This document shows positions 10,122-18,270 of a DNA stretch of 64,000 bases, one piece after another. Position 1 is the stretch's first letter, and each line of letters opens with the position of its first letter. The position numbers and the translations under genes are program-made. Below the pieces are notes generated by a model. That model was not told the DNA's origin. It did no database searches and was given only the letters and a program-made list of their open reading frames with translations. Source of the DNA: Bacilli bacterium (GTDB taxonomy: Bacteria > Bacillota_I > Bacilli_A > RFN20 > DUOF01); NCBI GenBank assembly GCA_017517765.1, contig JAFWYE010000006.1, positions 558,001-622,000 of the forward strand. Reading direction: 5' to 3'.

Positions 10122-10487
10122 TTATAAGAATATACACGAATTGCAGACAACGTCGCTTCCAATCAGCACTTCTCCTATAATCTTTTTATATTTTCTATAG
10201 TAGCAATCATAACTTATTGTATAGCATTTTTGCTCTCCTATATTTAAACAACCAACATTTATATACTCATTACACGTATTTAACTTAATAACGATATTGT
10301 TTAAACAATTATTACTACAATTTTTAATACATACATGTATCTTATTAACACATTGCCTACATTTAAACATTTTAAAGTTCAGATTATTGCATCTGCACAC
10401 ATTGAAAACAGTACTAGCTTGTGCAATTAAAATATTATCATTATATAAGCAAGAATTATCATTGTGAATATAACATATTCCAGCCAT
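10122..10487 (-). CDS. Cysteine-rich small protein of unknown function
   Basis: A 121-residue protein with about 15 Cys spread along its length, many Asn and Ile, no signal peptide and no membrane segment. I do not recognise a family with confidence. High Cys content without an export signal is typical of spore coat or appendage proteins, and size and composition loosely recall the DUF3992/Ena appendage subunits of Bacillus spores; this is conjecture. It starts 18 bases after the stop of the upstream DUF11-like gene behind GGGGTG, so the pair is probably co-transcribed. Confidence 0.65.
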   Translation of the reverse strand: MAGICYIHNDNSCLYNDNILIAQASTVFNVCRCNNLNFKMFKCRQCVNKIHVCIKNCSNNCLNNIVIKLNTCNEYINVGCLNIGEQKCYTISYDCYYRKYKKIIGEVLIGSDVVCNSCIFL

Positions 10488-10505
10488 ATCTACACCCCTT
10501 TTAAT

Positions 10506-10889
10506 TTAAGCAATAACTCCAGAAATAGTAATCACAACATTCCCATTTGCAGGAATATTTATATCGCTAACGGTTACTGGGCTATCATAACTTGTAATAA
10601 TCCCCGAAGTTGTTGTGACATCATAATTTGTTCCCGTTTCTGGTATCACGCTAGCATCTATTACATCTCTAAAAAACAGTCCATTGACCGGATTTGAACT
10701 TTCATTGCTTATTGTAATAGTAAATGTAATTGGATCACCTGATAAATAAAAACCACTTGCCCTATCAACAGTTTTACTCATTACAATCGCATCACTAGGA
10801 AAGACGCTAAAATTTACATTAGCAGAAGCAATTTCTTCTGTTGCACTAGTGTCCAAAAATAATTCTGCGGTATTTGTTTTTGTATCCAT
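10506..10889 (-). CDS. Small DUF11-like beta-sandwich protein
   Basis: 127 residues without signal peptide or membrane span. The central part matches the DUF11 repeat pattern: S-K-T-V-D followed by G-D-x-I-T-F-T-I-T-I-S-N, then N-G-L-F-F-R-D-V-I-D, ending in I-P-A-N-G-N-V-V-I-T. DUF11 domains are Ig-like modules of surface proteins; a single, unexported copy is unusual and would fit a protein assembled from inside the mother cell onto a spore. The ATG follows a strong GGGAGGTGA. It precedes the Cys-rich gene in a likely two-gene operon. Confidence 0.7.
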   Translation of the reverse strand: MDTKTNTAELFLDTSATEEIASANVNFSVFPSDAIVMSKTVDRASGFYLSGDPITFTITISNESSNPVNGLFFRDVIDASVIPETGTNYDVTTTSGIITSYDSPVTVSDINIPANGNVVITISGVIA

Positions 10890-10944
10890 TTATTCACCTC
10901 CCTCACCATATATGTATTCAAATCACACATAGGTGAATAGGCAC

Positions 10945-12036
10945 TTAGAAATAAATATCAACTAATTTATCTATAAGAGAAATTAACAGATTATTATACT
11001 TATCATAATCAGCTACAACCATGTATTCATTAGGTTTGTGAGCCAATTCTAAATCTCCTAATCCAAACAAAATAGCATCGCCACCATACTCTTTATAATA
11101 TCCAGCCTCACATCCTCCTAAAAAGTTTGAAACCTTTAAGTTAAATGTTTTGCTTATCTTATTAATTACTTCTTCATCATTATTGCTAAGTGGCGGGATT
11201 CTAAGTTTATTTTCTAATTTTATGCTACATCCATATATATTTTCTAAATTACTTATTTCTTTTTTTATAAGACTTAATGCACTTTCATAATTTTCCATAC
11301 TTGTTGTTCTTATATCAAAAGAAACACTTGCATAATCTGGAACTCTATTTATAATAGTTCCTCCCTCAACAAGATCACAACTCATTGTCAAATTTTCATA
11401 TTTGCTTGCCAAATCCTCTATATACGAAATAATTCTTGCCACAACACAAATGGAATTAATTCCATCTTTTGGTTTACTGCTGTGGCAACTTTTGCCATAA
11501 ACCTCAACTTTGTATTCAAAACACCCATTAGATGTATCTTTAATTTCAAAACTTGTGGGTTCTCCAATTATAGTAAACTTCGGTCTAATGTTTAGTTCTT
11601 TAAACTTATTTATTACATTTTCAACTCCATACAAATTAGTCTCTTCATCTCCTGTTAAAACTAAAATTATTGGACTTTTTTTACATTTAAGCTCTTCTAT
11701 TGAATCCATTATGCTAGAAGCAAAGCACTTCATATCTATAATTCCAAGGCCATATGCCTTATCTCCCTTTATCGTTAGTTTATACGGATTTGTATTATAT
11801 TTTTCTTCATCCGCCCCAACTGTATCAATGTGTCCTGATAAAACAATTGCTTCTACATTTTTTAACTTTGTGTTTATTCCTATAATTAAATTCTTTTTAT
11901 CATCCTCTTTATTTAAAACCTCTATTATCTCTTCAACTTTTGTATTTAATTCCGATTTAATAAAATTCATTATTTCATCAGGATCTTTATCGCTTCTAGA
12001 CTCAATAAGTCTACTTAATATATTTAGATTACTCAT
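10945..12036 (-). CDS. M20 family metallopeptidase (ArgE/DapE-like)
   Basis: Zinc-dependent amidohydrolase/peptidase family that includes ArgE, DapE and small-peptide peptidases. Metal-binding motifs are visible: S-G-H-I-D-T-V near residue 67, G-I-I-D-M-K-C, G-D-E-E-T and the dimerisation-domain H in S-C-H-S-S-K-P. The start was set at ATG 12036 (AGGGTGATAAGT upstream), three codons inside the longest frame; this gives 363 residues. No biosynthetic neighbours help choose between acetylornithine, succinyl-DAP or dipeptide substrates. Confidence 0.82.
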   Translation of the reverse strand: MSNLNILSRLIESRSDKDPDEIMNFIKSELNTKVEEIIEVLNKEDDKKNLIIGINTKLKNVEAIVLSGHIDTVGADEEKYNTNPYKLTIKGDKAYGLGIIDMKCFASSIMDSIEELKCKKSPIILVLTGDEETNLYGVENVINKFKELNIRPKFTIIGEPTSFEIKDTSNGCFEYKVEVYGKSCHSSKPKDGINSICVVARIISYIEDLASKYENLTMSCDLVEGGTIINRVPDYASVSFDIRTTSMENYESALSLIKKEISNLENIYGCSIKLENKLRIPPLSNNDEEVINKISKTFNLKVSNFLGGCEAGYYKEYGGDAILFGLGDLELAHKPNEYMVVADYDKYNNLLISLIDKLVDIYF

Positions 12037-12083
12037 ACTTATCACCCTTTCTGTTTGTATTTATTATTTTTTTTTGAGTTTAC

Positions 12084-12112
12084 TTTGTAACTTTTGCATT
12101 TGAATTTATAAT
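12084..12112 (+). promoter_or_regulatory. Promoter of the acidic repeat protein gene
   Basis: TTTGTA (12084-12089) and TATAAT (12107-12112), with a 17-base spacer, lie 22 bases before the ATG, with GAGAGGAG as ribosome site. Confidence 0.6.
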
Positions 12113-12133
12113 TATTTTGAGAGGAGTACTTAA

Positions 12134-13507
12134 ATGAAATTATTAGATATTTTAAAAAACAAAGAAGCTTTATTTAGTATTGATGAGGTTGAAGATAAGA
12201 AAACCAAAGTACTTGTTAAAGACATAAACGCAGCATTAATTAACCTTGTGACAGAATATGAAGATTTTTTAGAGTTTGCCGCAAGCCAATTAAATGGAGA
12301 ATATCATCAAAAATTAGTTAACTTAAAAAGTTTAAAAGATCACTATGAAGAATGGAATGGCACTAAACAAGCATATATTGCCGCACAAAGAGAAGAAGAA
12401 AATAGAATTAACAAGTTGTATGCTAATAAATCAAGCCTTATTGGGAAACTTAAATCCCTAGAAAGCGATTGTCAAAAATCTTTACCAGTAGTAGCAACTT
12501 ACCACTTGTCTAATGGAGAACTTGTAAACTCTAGAGAAGAGCATGAAACCGTTATACTAGGTCATCATAATATCAATATAATTGACGACATCATAAATGA
12601 ATTAGAAAGGGATATTATGGTTGAAGGTAACTTTGATAAAGTATACCCAACAGAATTAAATGCAAATTACTCAATTGTAGAAAATAATGTTAACTTATGT
12701 AATAAGAGAATAAGCGAACTTTTTGAAAATAAACCAGGAAAAGCAGAAAAGCTATCATCTATTGTGAATTCCATGATAACTGCCGCTGAAAATCTTGTTT
12801 TCTTTGAAACATATAAAACTACTATGATTGAAGTAGGATGTCCAAATAAAGATGTAGATTTATTACAAAAAGAACTTTTAAAGAAATATGTTCCATTAAA
12901 GAAACAATTACAAAAGGCGTTAAAAATTTCATTTGAAGATATTTCAGATATTATTGTTGATGAAAATGAATATCCAAATGATGAAGATTCACTGCCTGAT
13001 GATAATTTTGAAAATGCAGATGAGTCTGTTTCTTTTGTTGAATCAACACCAGAAGAAAATAATGATGTGTTTCTTGATTCTTATTCTTTTGGGAATGAAG
13101 ACCAACCTAACGAAGACATTCCTATAGAGGATAATCCTTTTGTTGGAGATATTCCTCCTGCCGAGGAACCTCCTGTAAGCGAAGATCCATTTACTGGAGA
13201 TATCCCTCCCGCTGAGGAACCTCCTACAAGCGAAGATGATGTATTTGCTGACATGGATGATTTGATGGGTGACTTTACAGAGGAGGTTATTCCAACAAAC
13301 GATATACCTGAAGAAGTACCTGTAGATATAGACGACTTATCTCATGTTGCCCCACCTAAGAAATCAACTAAAAAGTCAAAGAAAACACAATCATCAGAAG
13401 AAATTATTCCTCCTATTGAGGAAACTTCACCTGCCTCTAATGATGAGCCACAAGGGGATGATATATCTCCAATAGATATAGATACACCACTTGATACTGA
13501 TGAATAA
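12134..13507 (+). CDS. Unknown helical protein with acidic Pro-rich tandem-repeat tail
   Basis: 457 residues, no signal peptide or membrane span. Residues 1-275 are mostly helical and charged, with Glu/Lys/Asn-rich stretches. Residues 280-457 are strongly acidic and low in complexity, with two consecutive 17-residue copies of the motif F-x-G-D-I-P-P-A-E-E-P-P (residues 336-369) and a short basic patch K-K-S-T-K-K-S-K-K near 412. I recognise no family. The gene stands alone on the plus strand between divergent and convergent neighbours, with its own promoter and terminator. A cytoplasmic scaffold or binding protein with a disordered tail is possible; no function can be assigned. Confidence 0.75.
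   Translation: MKLLDILKNKEALFSIDEVEDKKTKVLVKDINAALINLVTEYEDFLEFAASQLNGEYHQKLVNLKSLKDHYEEWNGTKQAYIAAQREEENRINKLYANKSSLIGKLKSLESDCQKSLPVVATYHLSNGELVNSREEHETVILGHHNINIIDDIINELERDIMVEGNFDKVYPTELNANYSIVENNVNLCNKRISELFENKPGKAEKLSSIVNSMITAAENLVFFETYKTTMIEVGCPNKDVDLLQKELLKKYVPLKKQLQKALKISFEDISDIIVDENEYPNDEDSLPDDNFENADESVSFVESTPEENNDVFLDSYSFGNEDQPNEDIPIEDNPFVGDIPPAEEPPVSEDPFTGDIPPAEEPPTSEDDVFADMDDLMGDFTEEVIPTNDIPEEVPVDIDDLSHVAPPKKSTKKSKKTQSSEEIIPPIEETSPASNDEPQGDDISPIDIDTPLDTDE
13139..13240 (+). repeat. Two tandem 51-bp coding repeats
   Basis: Two adjacent 51-base units (13139-13189, 13190-13240) encode the 17-residue repeat of the acidic protein. They differ mostly at synonymous positions, which suggests the protein repeat is maintained. 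Confidence 0.85.
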
Positions 13508-13510
13508 TAA

Positions 13511-13534
13511 GGAAACTGAACGTTTCCTTTTTTT
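13511..13534 (+). terminator. Terminator of the acidic repeat protein gene
   Basis: GGAAAC, a 5-base loop and GTTTCC are followed by seven T, just after the stop codon. It slightly overlaps the end of convergent trpS. Confidence 0.85.
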
Positions 13535-14522
13535 AATTTAACCCCATTGATTTTCTAACTCTGTTTAAAGTCTCACTTGCATCAATTCTTGCATCATTTG
13601 CTCCATTAAATAAAATTTTATCTAGCAACTCTTTATTGTTATATTTTTTAAATCTTTCTTGTATATTTTCTAATAAAGAACAAACAACATCTGCCACTTC
13701 TTTTTTAAAATCGCCATATCCTTTACCTTCATATCTTTTCTCTATAGATTCAAATGTTTCTCCTGTAATTTTAGCTAATATACTCATTAAATTAGATATT
13801 CCTGGTTGCAAATCCTCATCAAAATGAACCTTATTATAATTATCTGTAACACTAGACATAATCTTTTTTCTAGCAACATTTAAATCATCCATTAAAAAGA
13901 TTGTTCCTTTGTTATTTCCATCATCAGATTTATTCATTTTTTCTGCAGGGTTTTGTAAATTTAATATTTTATTACCAATTACATCAACATAAACATCCGG
14001 CATATTAAGGGTATTACCATATCTTTTATTAAATCTTTCTGCTAAATCCCTAGTTAATTCTACGTGTTGTTGTTGATCTTTCCCAACAGGAACTATATCT
14101 GTGTTGTAAAGTAATATATCTGCAACCATTAGTGTAGGATAAACAAATAATCCTGTATCTACCCCTTCTTTTCCACATCCTTGAGACTTTGCTTTAAATT
14201 GTGTCATTCTAGATAATTCACCCATTTTAGTTTGAAAAGTCATAATAAACCCAAATGTACCATGCTCTAAAACATCACTTTGTTTAAATATAATTGTTTT
14301 ATTTTCATCAACCCCACATGCTAAATACATTGCAATGCAATTATATACAGACTCCTTTAAAAAATTTGGTTCTTTATAACTAGTAACAGCATGTAAATCT
14401 GCAATAAATATATAACTTTTGTATGACTCTTGTCGATCTACAAAATTTTTAATTGCTCCTAAATAATTTCCTAAAGTTAGATTTCCACTTGGTCTAACTC
14501 CTGTTAACATAACTCTATTCAT
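13533..14522 (-). CDS. trpS: Tryptophanyl-tRNA synthetase
   Basis: Class Ic synthetase charging tRNA-Trp. 329 residues, normal for the short bacterial form. The HIGH-type motif appears as P-S-G-N-L-T-L-G-N-Y and the KMSKS loop as K-M-N-K-S-D. ATG at 14522 follows TAAGGAGG. Expression is probably controlled by the leader described at 14523-14740, which has a short ORF with two Trp codons and a hairpin with a T-run right before the gene. Confidence 0.96.
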   Translation of the reverse strand: MNRVMLTGVRPSGNLTLGNYLGAIKNFVDRQESYKSYIFIADLHAVTSYKEPNFLKESVYNCIAMYLACGVDENKTIIFKQSDVLEHGTFGFIMTFQTKMGELSRMTQFKAKSQGCGKEGVDTGLFVYPTLMVADILLYNTDIVPVGKDQQQHVELTRDLAERFNKRYGNTLNMPDVYVDVIGNKILNLQNPAEKMNKSDDGNNKGTIFLMDDLNVARKKIMSSVTDNYNKVHFDEDLQPGISNLMSILAKITGETFESIEKRYEGKGYGDFKKEVADVVCSLLENIQERFKKYNNKELLDKILFNGANDARIDASETLNRVRKSMGLN

Positions 14523-14740
14523 ATTTGATTTCCTCCTTAAAATTTAATATAAAAAGCCCACCATACATTCCTAATAAAACATACAGTGGGCTAAGATATA
14601 TCAAATATTAAGTAATCCATTTGCATGTTTTATGAAAGCACAAAAAGCATTCACAAAACACACTTTGCGAACGCTATCTAGTTATGATGCCACCATGCAA
14701 ATGAATAAACCATAATACATTTTCTCCTTTTCTTTAAGAT
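14523..14740 (-). promoter_or_regulatory. Structured trpS leader with candidate attenuator
   Basis: A leader of about 218 bases. In order on the minus strand it holds a leader ORF (14713-14678), a 10-base arm CATTTGCATG (14694-14703) that pairs perfectly with CATGCAAATG (14618-14627), and inside this an 11-12 bp hairpin (14647-14674). A later hairpin, GCCCAC (14586-14591) with GTGGGC (14556-14561), is followed by TTTTT and looks like a terminator, though its loop is long. The 5' arm of the long stem is the same stretch a ribosome would cover while reading the Trp codons. No T-box consensus (GGGTGG-ACCGCG type) was seen. Confidence 0.7.
14678..14713 (-). CDS. trpS leader peptide with tandem Trp codons
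   Basis: A 36-base ORF reads ATG-GTT-TAT-TCA-TTT-GCA-TGG-TGG and then CAT-CAT-AAC-TAG, giving MVYSFAWWHHN. AAAGGAG lies 10 bases upstream. Two adjacent Trp codons at 14690-14695 in an 11-residue peptide directly ahead of trpS are hard to explain by chance, as Trp is the rarest residue. The role inferred is ribosome stalling when charged tRNA-Trp is scarce. Confidence 0.65.
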   Translation of the reverse strand: MVYSFAWWHHN

Positions 14741-14746
14741 ACCCTC

Positions 14747-14775
14747 ATTATATGATGTAAATATTTATTTTGCAA
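14747..14775 (-). promoter_or_regulatory. Promoter of the trpS leader transcript
   Basis: TTGCAA (14770-14775) and TATAAT (14747-14752) with a 17-base spacer. It lies just after the terminator of the upstream gene. Confidence 0.6.
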
Positions 14776-14785
14776 CTACTTTTAC

Positions 14786-14812
14786 AAATAAAAAAGCGCC
14801 ATTAGGCGCATT
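14786..14812 (-). terminator. Terminator after the ASCH-HIT gene
   Basis: GCGCC, a 4-base loop and GGCGC are followed by six T on the minus strand. Confidence 0.85.
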
Positions 14813-14818
14813 AAATAA

Positions 14819-15607
14819 TTACTTATTTAATCTTTTCTTTATTTCTGAAAACTTAACTTCATCATAGACATAATCTTGTCTAGGCTTTACAAAGTTAGTA
14901 CTTCCTCTTTTTTCTTCTTTATATCTAGGAATTAATTGAAGGTGAAAATGATTCATTGGTCCATCACACATTGTACACAAATATACACTTTCACTCTCAT
15001 ATACATCCTTAATTATGTTCATAGTATCTCTAGCAAATTTAAATACATATTCACATAAAGAATCATCAATATCCATCATGTCTTTATAATGTTTTTTACT
15101 AGATATTGCCATGTGTCCTTTTGCTCGCGGGTTTCCCACAAAGAAGCACTCTATTAAATCATCTTCATAAACCAAAGTATATGTATCATCACCATAAAGG
15201 ATATTGTTATTTTCTTTATTAAAACACGTAGGACAAATACTATGATCTGTTAATATAGCAGGAGTTATTTCGCTCAATAGTTTTATCTCAATCCCTACTA
15301 CACCATACTTATTCATATTCTCTTTTGAATAATATTGCTCCATATCTGTGTAATGAGCGGTTTCATCTTCTTTATAACCTAATCTAACTTTATCAAAATT
15401 ATCATAAATTCCTTTAAATGAATCATAAACATGAAGATTTAAAACCACCACAAGTAAAGACTCAGAATCATCATTTCTAGCAAACTCGATAATATCTCCA
15501 ATTTTTATTTGCTTTCGTGTATCATCATATAGCCTCATCTCTATATCTTTGCTTCCCGCTTTTATAGCATCAAATGGCCCATCTTTTAAATGCATATTAA
15601 ATCTCAT
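14819..15607 (-). CDS. ASCH domain-HIT domain fusion protein
   Basis: 262 residues. The first 110 or so look like an ASCH domain (M-x-L-K-D-G-P-F-D-A-I-K-A-G-x-K-x-I-E-M-R, then I-K-I-G-D-I-I-E-F), a PUA-related fold thought to bind RNA or modified nucleotides. A short link with C-P-T-C-F follows. The remainder is a HIT-type nucleotide hydrolase/transferase domain with N-P-R-A-K-G-H and H-F-H-L-Q, that is HxHxQ rather than HxHxH, as in the GalT/Ap4A-phosphorylase branch. The C-P-T-C plus the upstream C-T-M-C may bind zinc. It is followed by its own terminator and lies 12 bases downstream of the phospholipase D family gene. Confidence 0.8.
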   Translation of the reverse strand: MRFNMHLKDGPFDAIKAGSKDIEMRLYDDTRKQIKIGDIIEFARNDDSESLLVVVLNLHVYDSFKGIYDNFDKVRLGYKEDETAHYTDMEQYYSKENMNKYGVVGIEIKLLSEITPAILTDHSICPTCFNKENNNILYGDDTYTLVYEDDLIECFFVGNPRAKGHMAISSKKHYKDMMDIDDSLCEYVFKFARDTMNIIKDVYESESVYLCTMCDGPMNHFHLQLIPRYKEEKRGSTNFVKPRQDYVYDEVKFSEIKKRLNK

Positions 15608-15619
15608 ATTATCACTCCT

Positions 15620-16765
15620 TTAAACAAGAAACCTTTCTATTCTTGCTAGTAATTTATTATACTTTATATCTTTATGCGAATTAACTTTTTTAGCATCTTT
15701 ATAATTTTCTTTTATACTTTCTTCTAATTTATCTCTTAATTTACATTCAATATTTTTTAGCACTATATTAAGTTCATTTAATTGATGAAATGCTTTTTTT
15801 GTAATATTAGTCGAACCAAAACTAATACCTTCATCAGTTATCATCATTTTAGTATGAATCATCTTTTTAGACATATAAACATGTATTCCATTATCAGTTA
15901 ATTCCATCAATTTCTTTATTGTAGCTTTATTTGTGGCATCTTGATAATTAGCATGTTCTGGAATCATAATATATATTTCCACGCCTCTTTTATGAGCTTC
16001 AATTATTTCTTTTACAAAGTTATCTAGTCCAGAAAAATAAGCCATTGTAATCATCAGCTTTTTATTTGTTTTTCTTATCATATTGAGATATAATTCTTCC
16101 ATTTCAAATATAGAATTATCTTCCTTTTTTAAATTAATGCCAAAAGAATATTCCTTAGAAACATCTTCGCCTGTTTCTAATTTTGTCAAAAATGCTTTCA
16201 CATGCTCTTTTCCTTCTAGTTTAATCATATAATCTTGATATTGTCTGTTTTGCATATCTTTACCATTTTCTTTATCTTCAATATTAATCCCACCAAGAAT
16301 TACAATATCATCATCAAATATATAGTATTTAGAATGATCTGCTTTAAATACATCTTTGCTAACACTGATATTAGGATGATTTATAATTTGAGTATATAAA
16401 TCGCTTTCTTCATCTTTTACTTTTTTTGGAGTATTATCCATAGGATAAACCATTTCTAAAGTTTTAGATTTTATCTTTTCTGTTAACGTTTGCTCTTTAT
16501 GAAAAAAAGACTTTTTAGATTCCTCAGATTTTTCCAAAACAACCCCATACCTATCTACACTAATATCAACTTTTACTCCTCTATTAGCCGCATTTAATAT
16601 GACGCTAGCTATTTCATTTCCTATATTGTCATCTCTCCAAATAAACATATTAATTCTTATATATTTTTTAGCATTATTTATGCAATTTATAATTTCAGGA
16701 AAAGCCTCTTTGCCATCCACAAGCAAGGTGAAATCATCATATATATTTTTACTATCTATACTCAT
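15620..16765 (-). CDS. Phospholipase D family protein (cardiolipin synthase-like)
   Basis: Two HKD motifs are present: H-S-K-Y-Y-I-F-D near residue 142 and H-T-K-M-M-I-T-D near residue 300, each followed by G-G/G-S-T-N-I. This is the arrangement of cardiolipin synthases and other PLD enzymes. There is no N-terminal membrane segment, unlike standard ClsA-type synthases, so it may be a soluble or peripheral PLD-family phosphatidyltransferase, or a nuclease-like member. Start taken at ATG 16765 behind AGGTGGTGATAATT (381 residues). It is probably co-transcribed with the ASCH-HIT gene. Confidence 0.8.
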   Translation of the reverse strand: MSIDSKNIYDDFTLLVDGKEAFPEIINCINNAKKYIRINMFIWRDDNIGNEIASVILNAANRGVKVDISVDRYGVVLEKSEESKKSFFHKEQTLTEKIKSKTLEMVYPMDNTPKKVKDEESDLYTQIINHPNISVSKDVFKADHSKYYIFDDDIVILGGINIEDKENGKDMQNRQYQDYMIKLEGKEHVKAFLTKLETGEDVSKEYSFGINLKKEDNSIFEMEELYLNMIRKTNKKLMITMAYFSGLDNFVKEIIEAHKRGVEIYIMIPEHANYQDATNKATIKKLMELTDNGIHVYMSKKMIHTKMMITDEGISFGSTNITKKAFHQLNELNIVLKNIECKLRDKLEESIKENYKDAKKVNSHKDIKYNKLLARIERFLV

Positions 16766-16817
16766 AATTATCACCACCTATATTTAATTATATATTTCAC
16801 TATCACAAATCGCAATA

Positions 16818-16840
16818 ATAAAAAAGGCTTAACGCCCTTA
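16818..16840 (-). terminator. Terminator after the RlmD-type gene
   Basis: AAGGGC, a short loop and GCCTTT (one G-T pair) are followed by T on the minus strand, immediately after the stop. Confidence 0.7.
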
Positions 16841-18181
16841 TTATTTAAGTTCCAAGCAAGCTACAGTTTCTACATGATATGTGTGTGGAAACATATCTAC
16901 TGGTTGAACTTCTGTTATATTATATAATTCTTTTAGATATGCTAAATCTCTTGCTAAAGTAGATGGATTACAAGAAATGTAAACAACTTTTCTAGGTCTA
17001 AGCTTTAGCACAGACTCAATTAGTGAATTATCAAGTCCTTTTCTAGGAGGATCTAAAAATATAACATCTATTTTTTCATTTGCCATAGCTAAGTCAACCA
17101 TAAACCTAGCAGCATCATCACAAACAAATGTTGCATTCTTTATATCATTGATATTGGCATTATTTTTTGCATCCACAATAGCTTCTTTTACTATTTCAAC
17201 ACCTAAAACTCTATTAACGTGTTTACTAGCAATAAGTCCAATAGTTCCTATTCCACAATAGGTATCAATAATCAAATCATCTTTATCCAATTTAGCCATT
17301 TCTATTGCTTTAGAATATAAAACTTCGGTTTGACTAGGATTTACTTGATAGAAAGATTTACTAGAAATTTTAAATTTTACTCCTAATATATAATCCTCTA
17401 TATATCCCTTACCAAATAATGTAAATTCTTTTTCTCCTAATATAACATTAGTATCTCTGTGATTAATATTTTGCACAATAGTCTTTACACTTGGGAAAGC
17501 TTTTAATAATTCTTTTACAAGTAGTTTTCTATTAGGAAATGTTTCTGTGTTTGTGACTAAAACAATCATTGCCTCATTTGTGTGAACTCCCACTCTAACA
17601 AGAACATGTCTTATAACACCTTTCCTTTTGTCTTCATCATAAGCCTCTATTTTAAATTTTTGCATTAAATCTTTTGTCACTTTAAGAATTTCATCTGCCA
17701 ATTCTGTTTGAATTAAGCATTTATCAAAAGACACAACATCATGAGTGTCTTGCTTATAAAATCCATATCTAATTTTTCCCTTTTTACAGGTAAAAGGAAT
17801 TTGTGTCTTATTTCTATAATTATATGGTTCTTTCATCCCTAAAGTTGGGTTTACATCTATATTAATATGGCCAATCTTTGCTAAACATTCCTTCACATGC
17901 TCTCTTTTAAACTCTAATTGAGCGTCATAAGCCATATGTTGTAATGCACAACCTCCACACTCACTGGCAATTTTGCACTTTGGCCTTACCCTTTTAGGAG
18001 AAGTAGTAATTAATTCTTTTATAATCCCCAATGTTTGATTGTTACTTCTATGTATTATTTCTATTTTAGCTTTTTCCCCACGAATAATATTAGGTACAAA
18101 TACAGTCACGCCTTCCCCTTTTACAATCCCTTTACCATCAAAAGTGTAATCCACACACTCCCCTATAATAAACTTATTCAC
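16841..18181 (-). CDS. rlmD: 23S rRNA (uracil-C5)-methyltransferase, RlmD/RumA family
   Basis: SAM-dependent methyltransferase that forms 5-methyluridine in 23S rRNA; the family also includes RlmCD and TrmA-like enzymes. The 446 residues show an N-terminal TRAM domain (about 1-60), an iron-sulfur motif C-x5-C-G-G-C-x-L-Q-H, the SAM motif D-T-Y-C-G-I-G-T-I-G, and the catalytic segment Y-I-S-C-N-P-S-T-L-A-R-D. The start codon is GTG (18181) behind GAGGTGAATT. Position specificity (U747, U1939 or both) cannot be read from sequence. Confidence 0.9.
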   Translation of the reverse strand: MNKFIIGECVDYTFDGKGIVKGEGVTVFVPNIIRGEKAKIEIIHRSNNQTLGIIKELITTSPKRVRPKCKIASECGGCALQHMAYDAQLEFKREHVKECLAKIGHINIDVNPTLGMKEPYNYRNKTQIPFTCKKGKIRYGFYKQDTHDVVSFDKCLIQTELADEILKVTKDLMQKFKIEAYDEDKRKGVIRHVLVRVGVHTNEAMIVLVTNTETFPNRKLLVKELLKAFPSVKTIVQNINHRDTNVILGEKEFTLFGKGYIEDYILGVKFKISSKSFYQVNPSQTEVLYSKAIEMAKLDKDDLIIDTYCGIGTIGLIASKHVNRVLGVEIVKEAIVDAKNNANINDIKNATFVCDDAARFMVDLAMANEKIDVIFLDPPRKGLDNSLIESVLKLRPRKVVYISCNPSTLARDLAYLKELYNITEVQPVDMFPHTYHVETVACLELK

Positions 18182-18218
18182 AATAATTCACCTCTTAACA
18201 AAAAAATTCTAATAAATG

Positions 18219-18253
18219 TTTAATTTATCTCCGTTTATATTATAATATAAACG
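18219..18253 (+). promoter_or_regulatory. Promoter with perfect 22-bp palindrome before the coupling-protein gene
   Basis: TATAAT at 18241-18246 with a weak TTTAAT -35 (18219-18224). The -10 box lies inside a perfect palindrome at 18232-18253 with 11-base arms CGTTTATATTA / TAATATAAACG and no spacer. This is an operator-like layout for a dimeric repressor. Confidence 0.6.
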
Positions 18254-18270
18254 TAAAGGATGTGTTAATT

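Noticed and set aside
10890..10945. Sigma-K promoter before the DUF11-like gene
   Set aside because: The spacing fits, but the -10 lacks the final TA; too weak to annotate.
14523..14740. T-box riboswitch ahead of trpS
   Set aside because: No T-box consensus and no clear specifier stem; the leader ORF with TGG-TGG explains the structure better.
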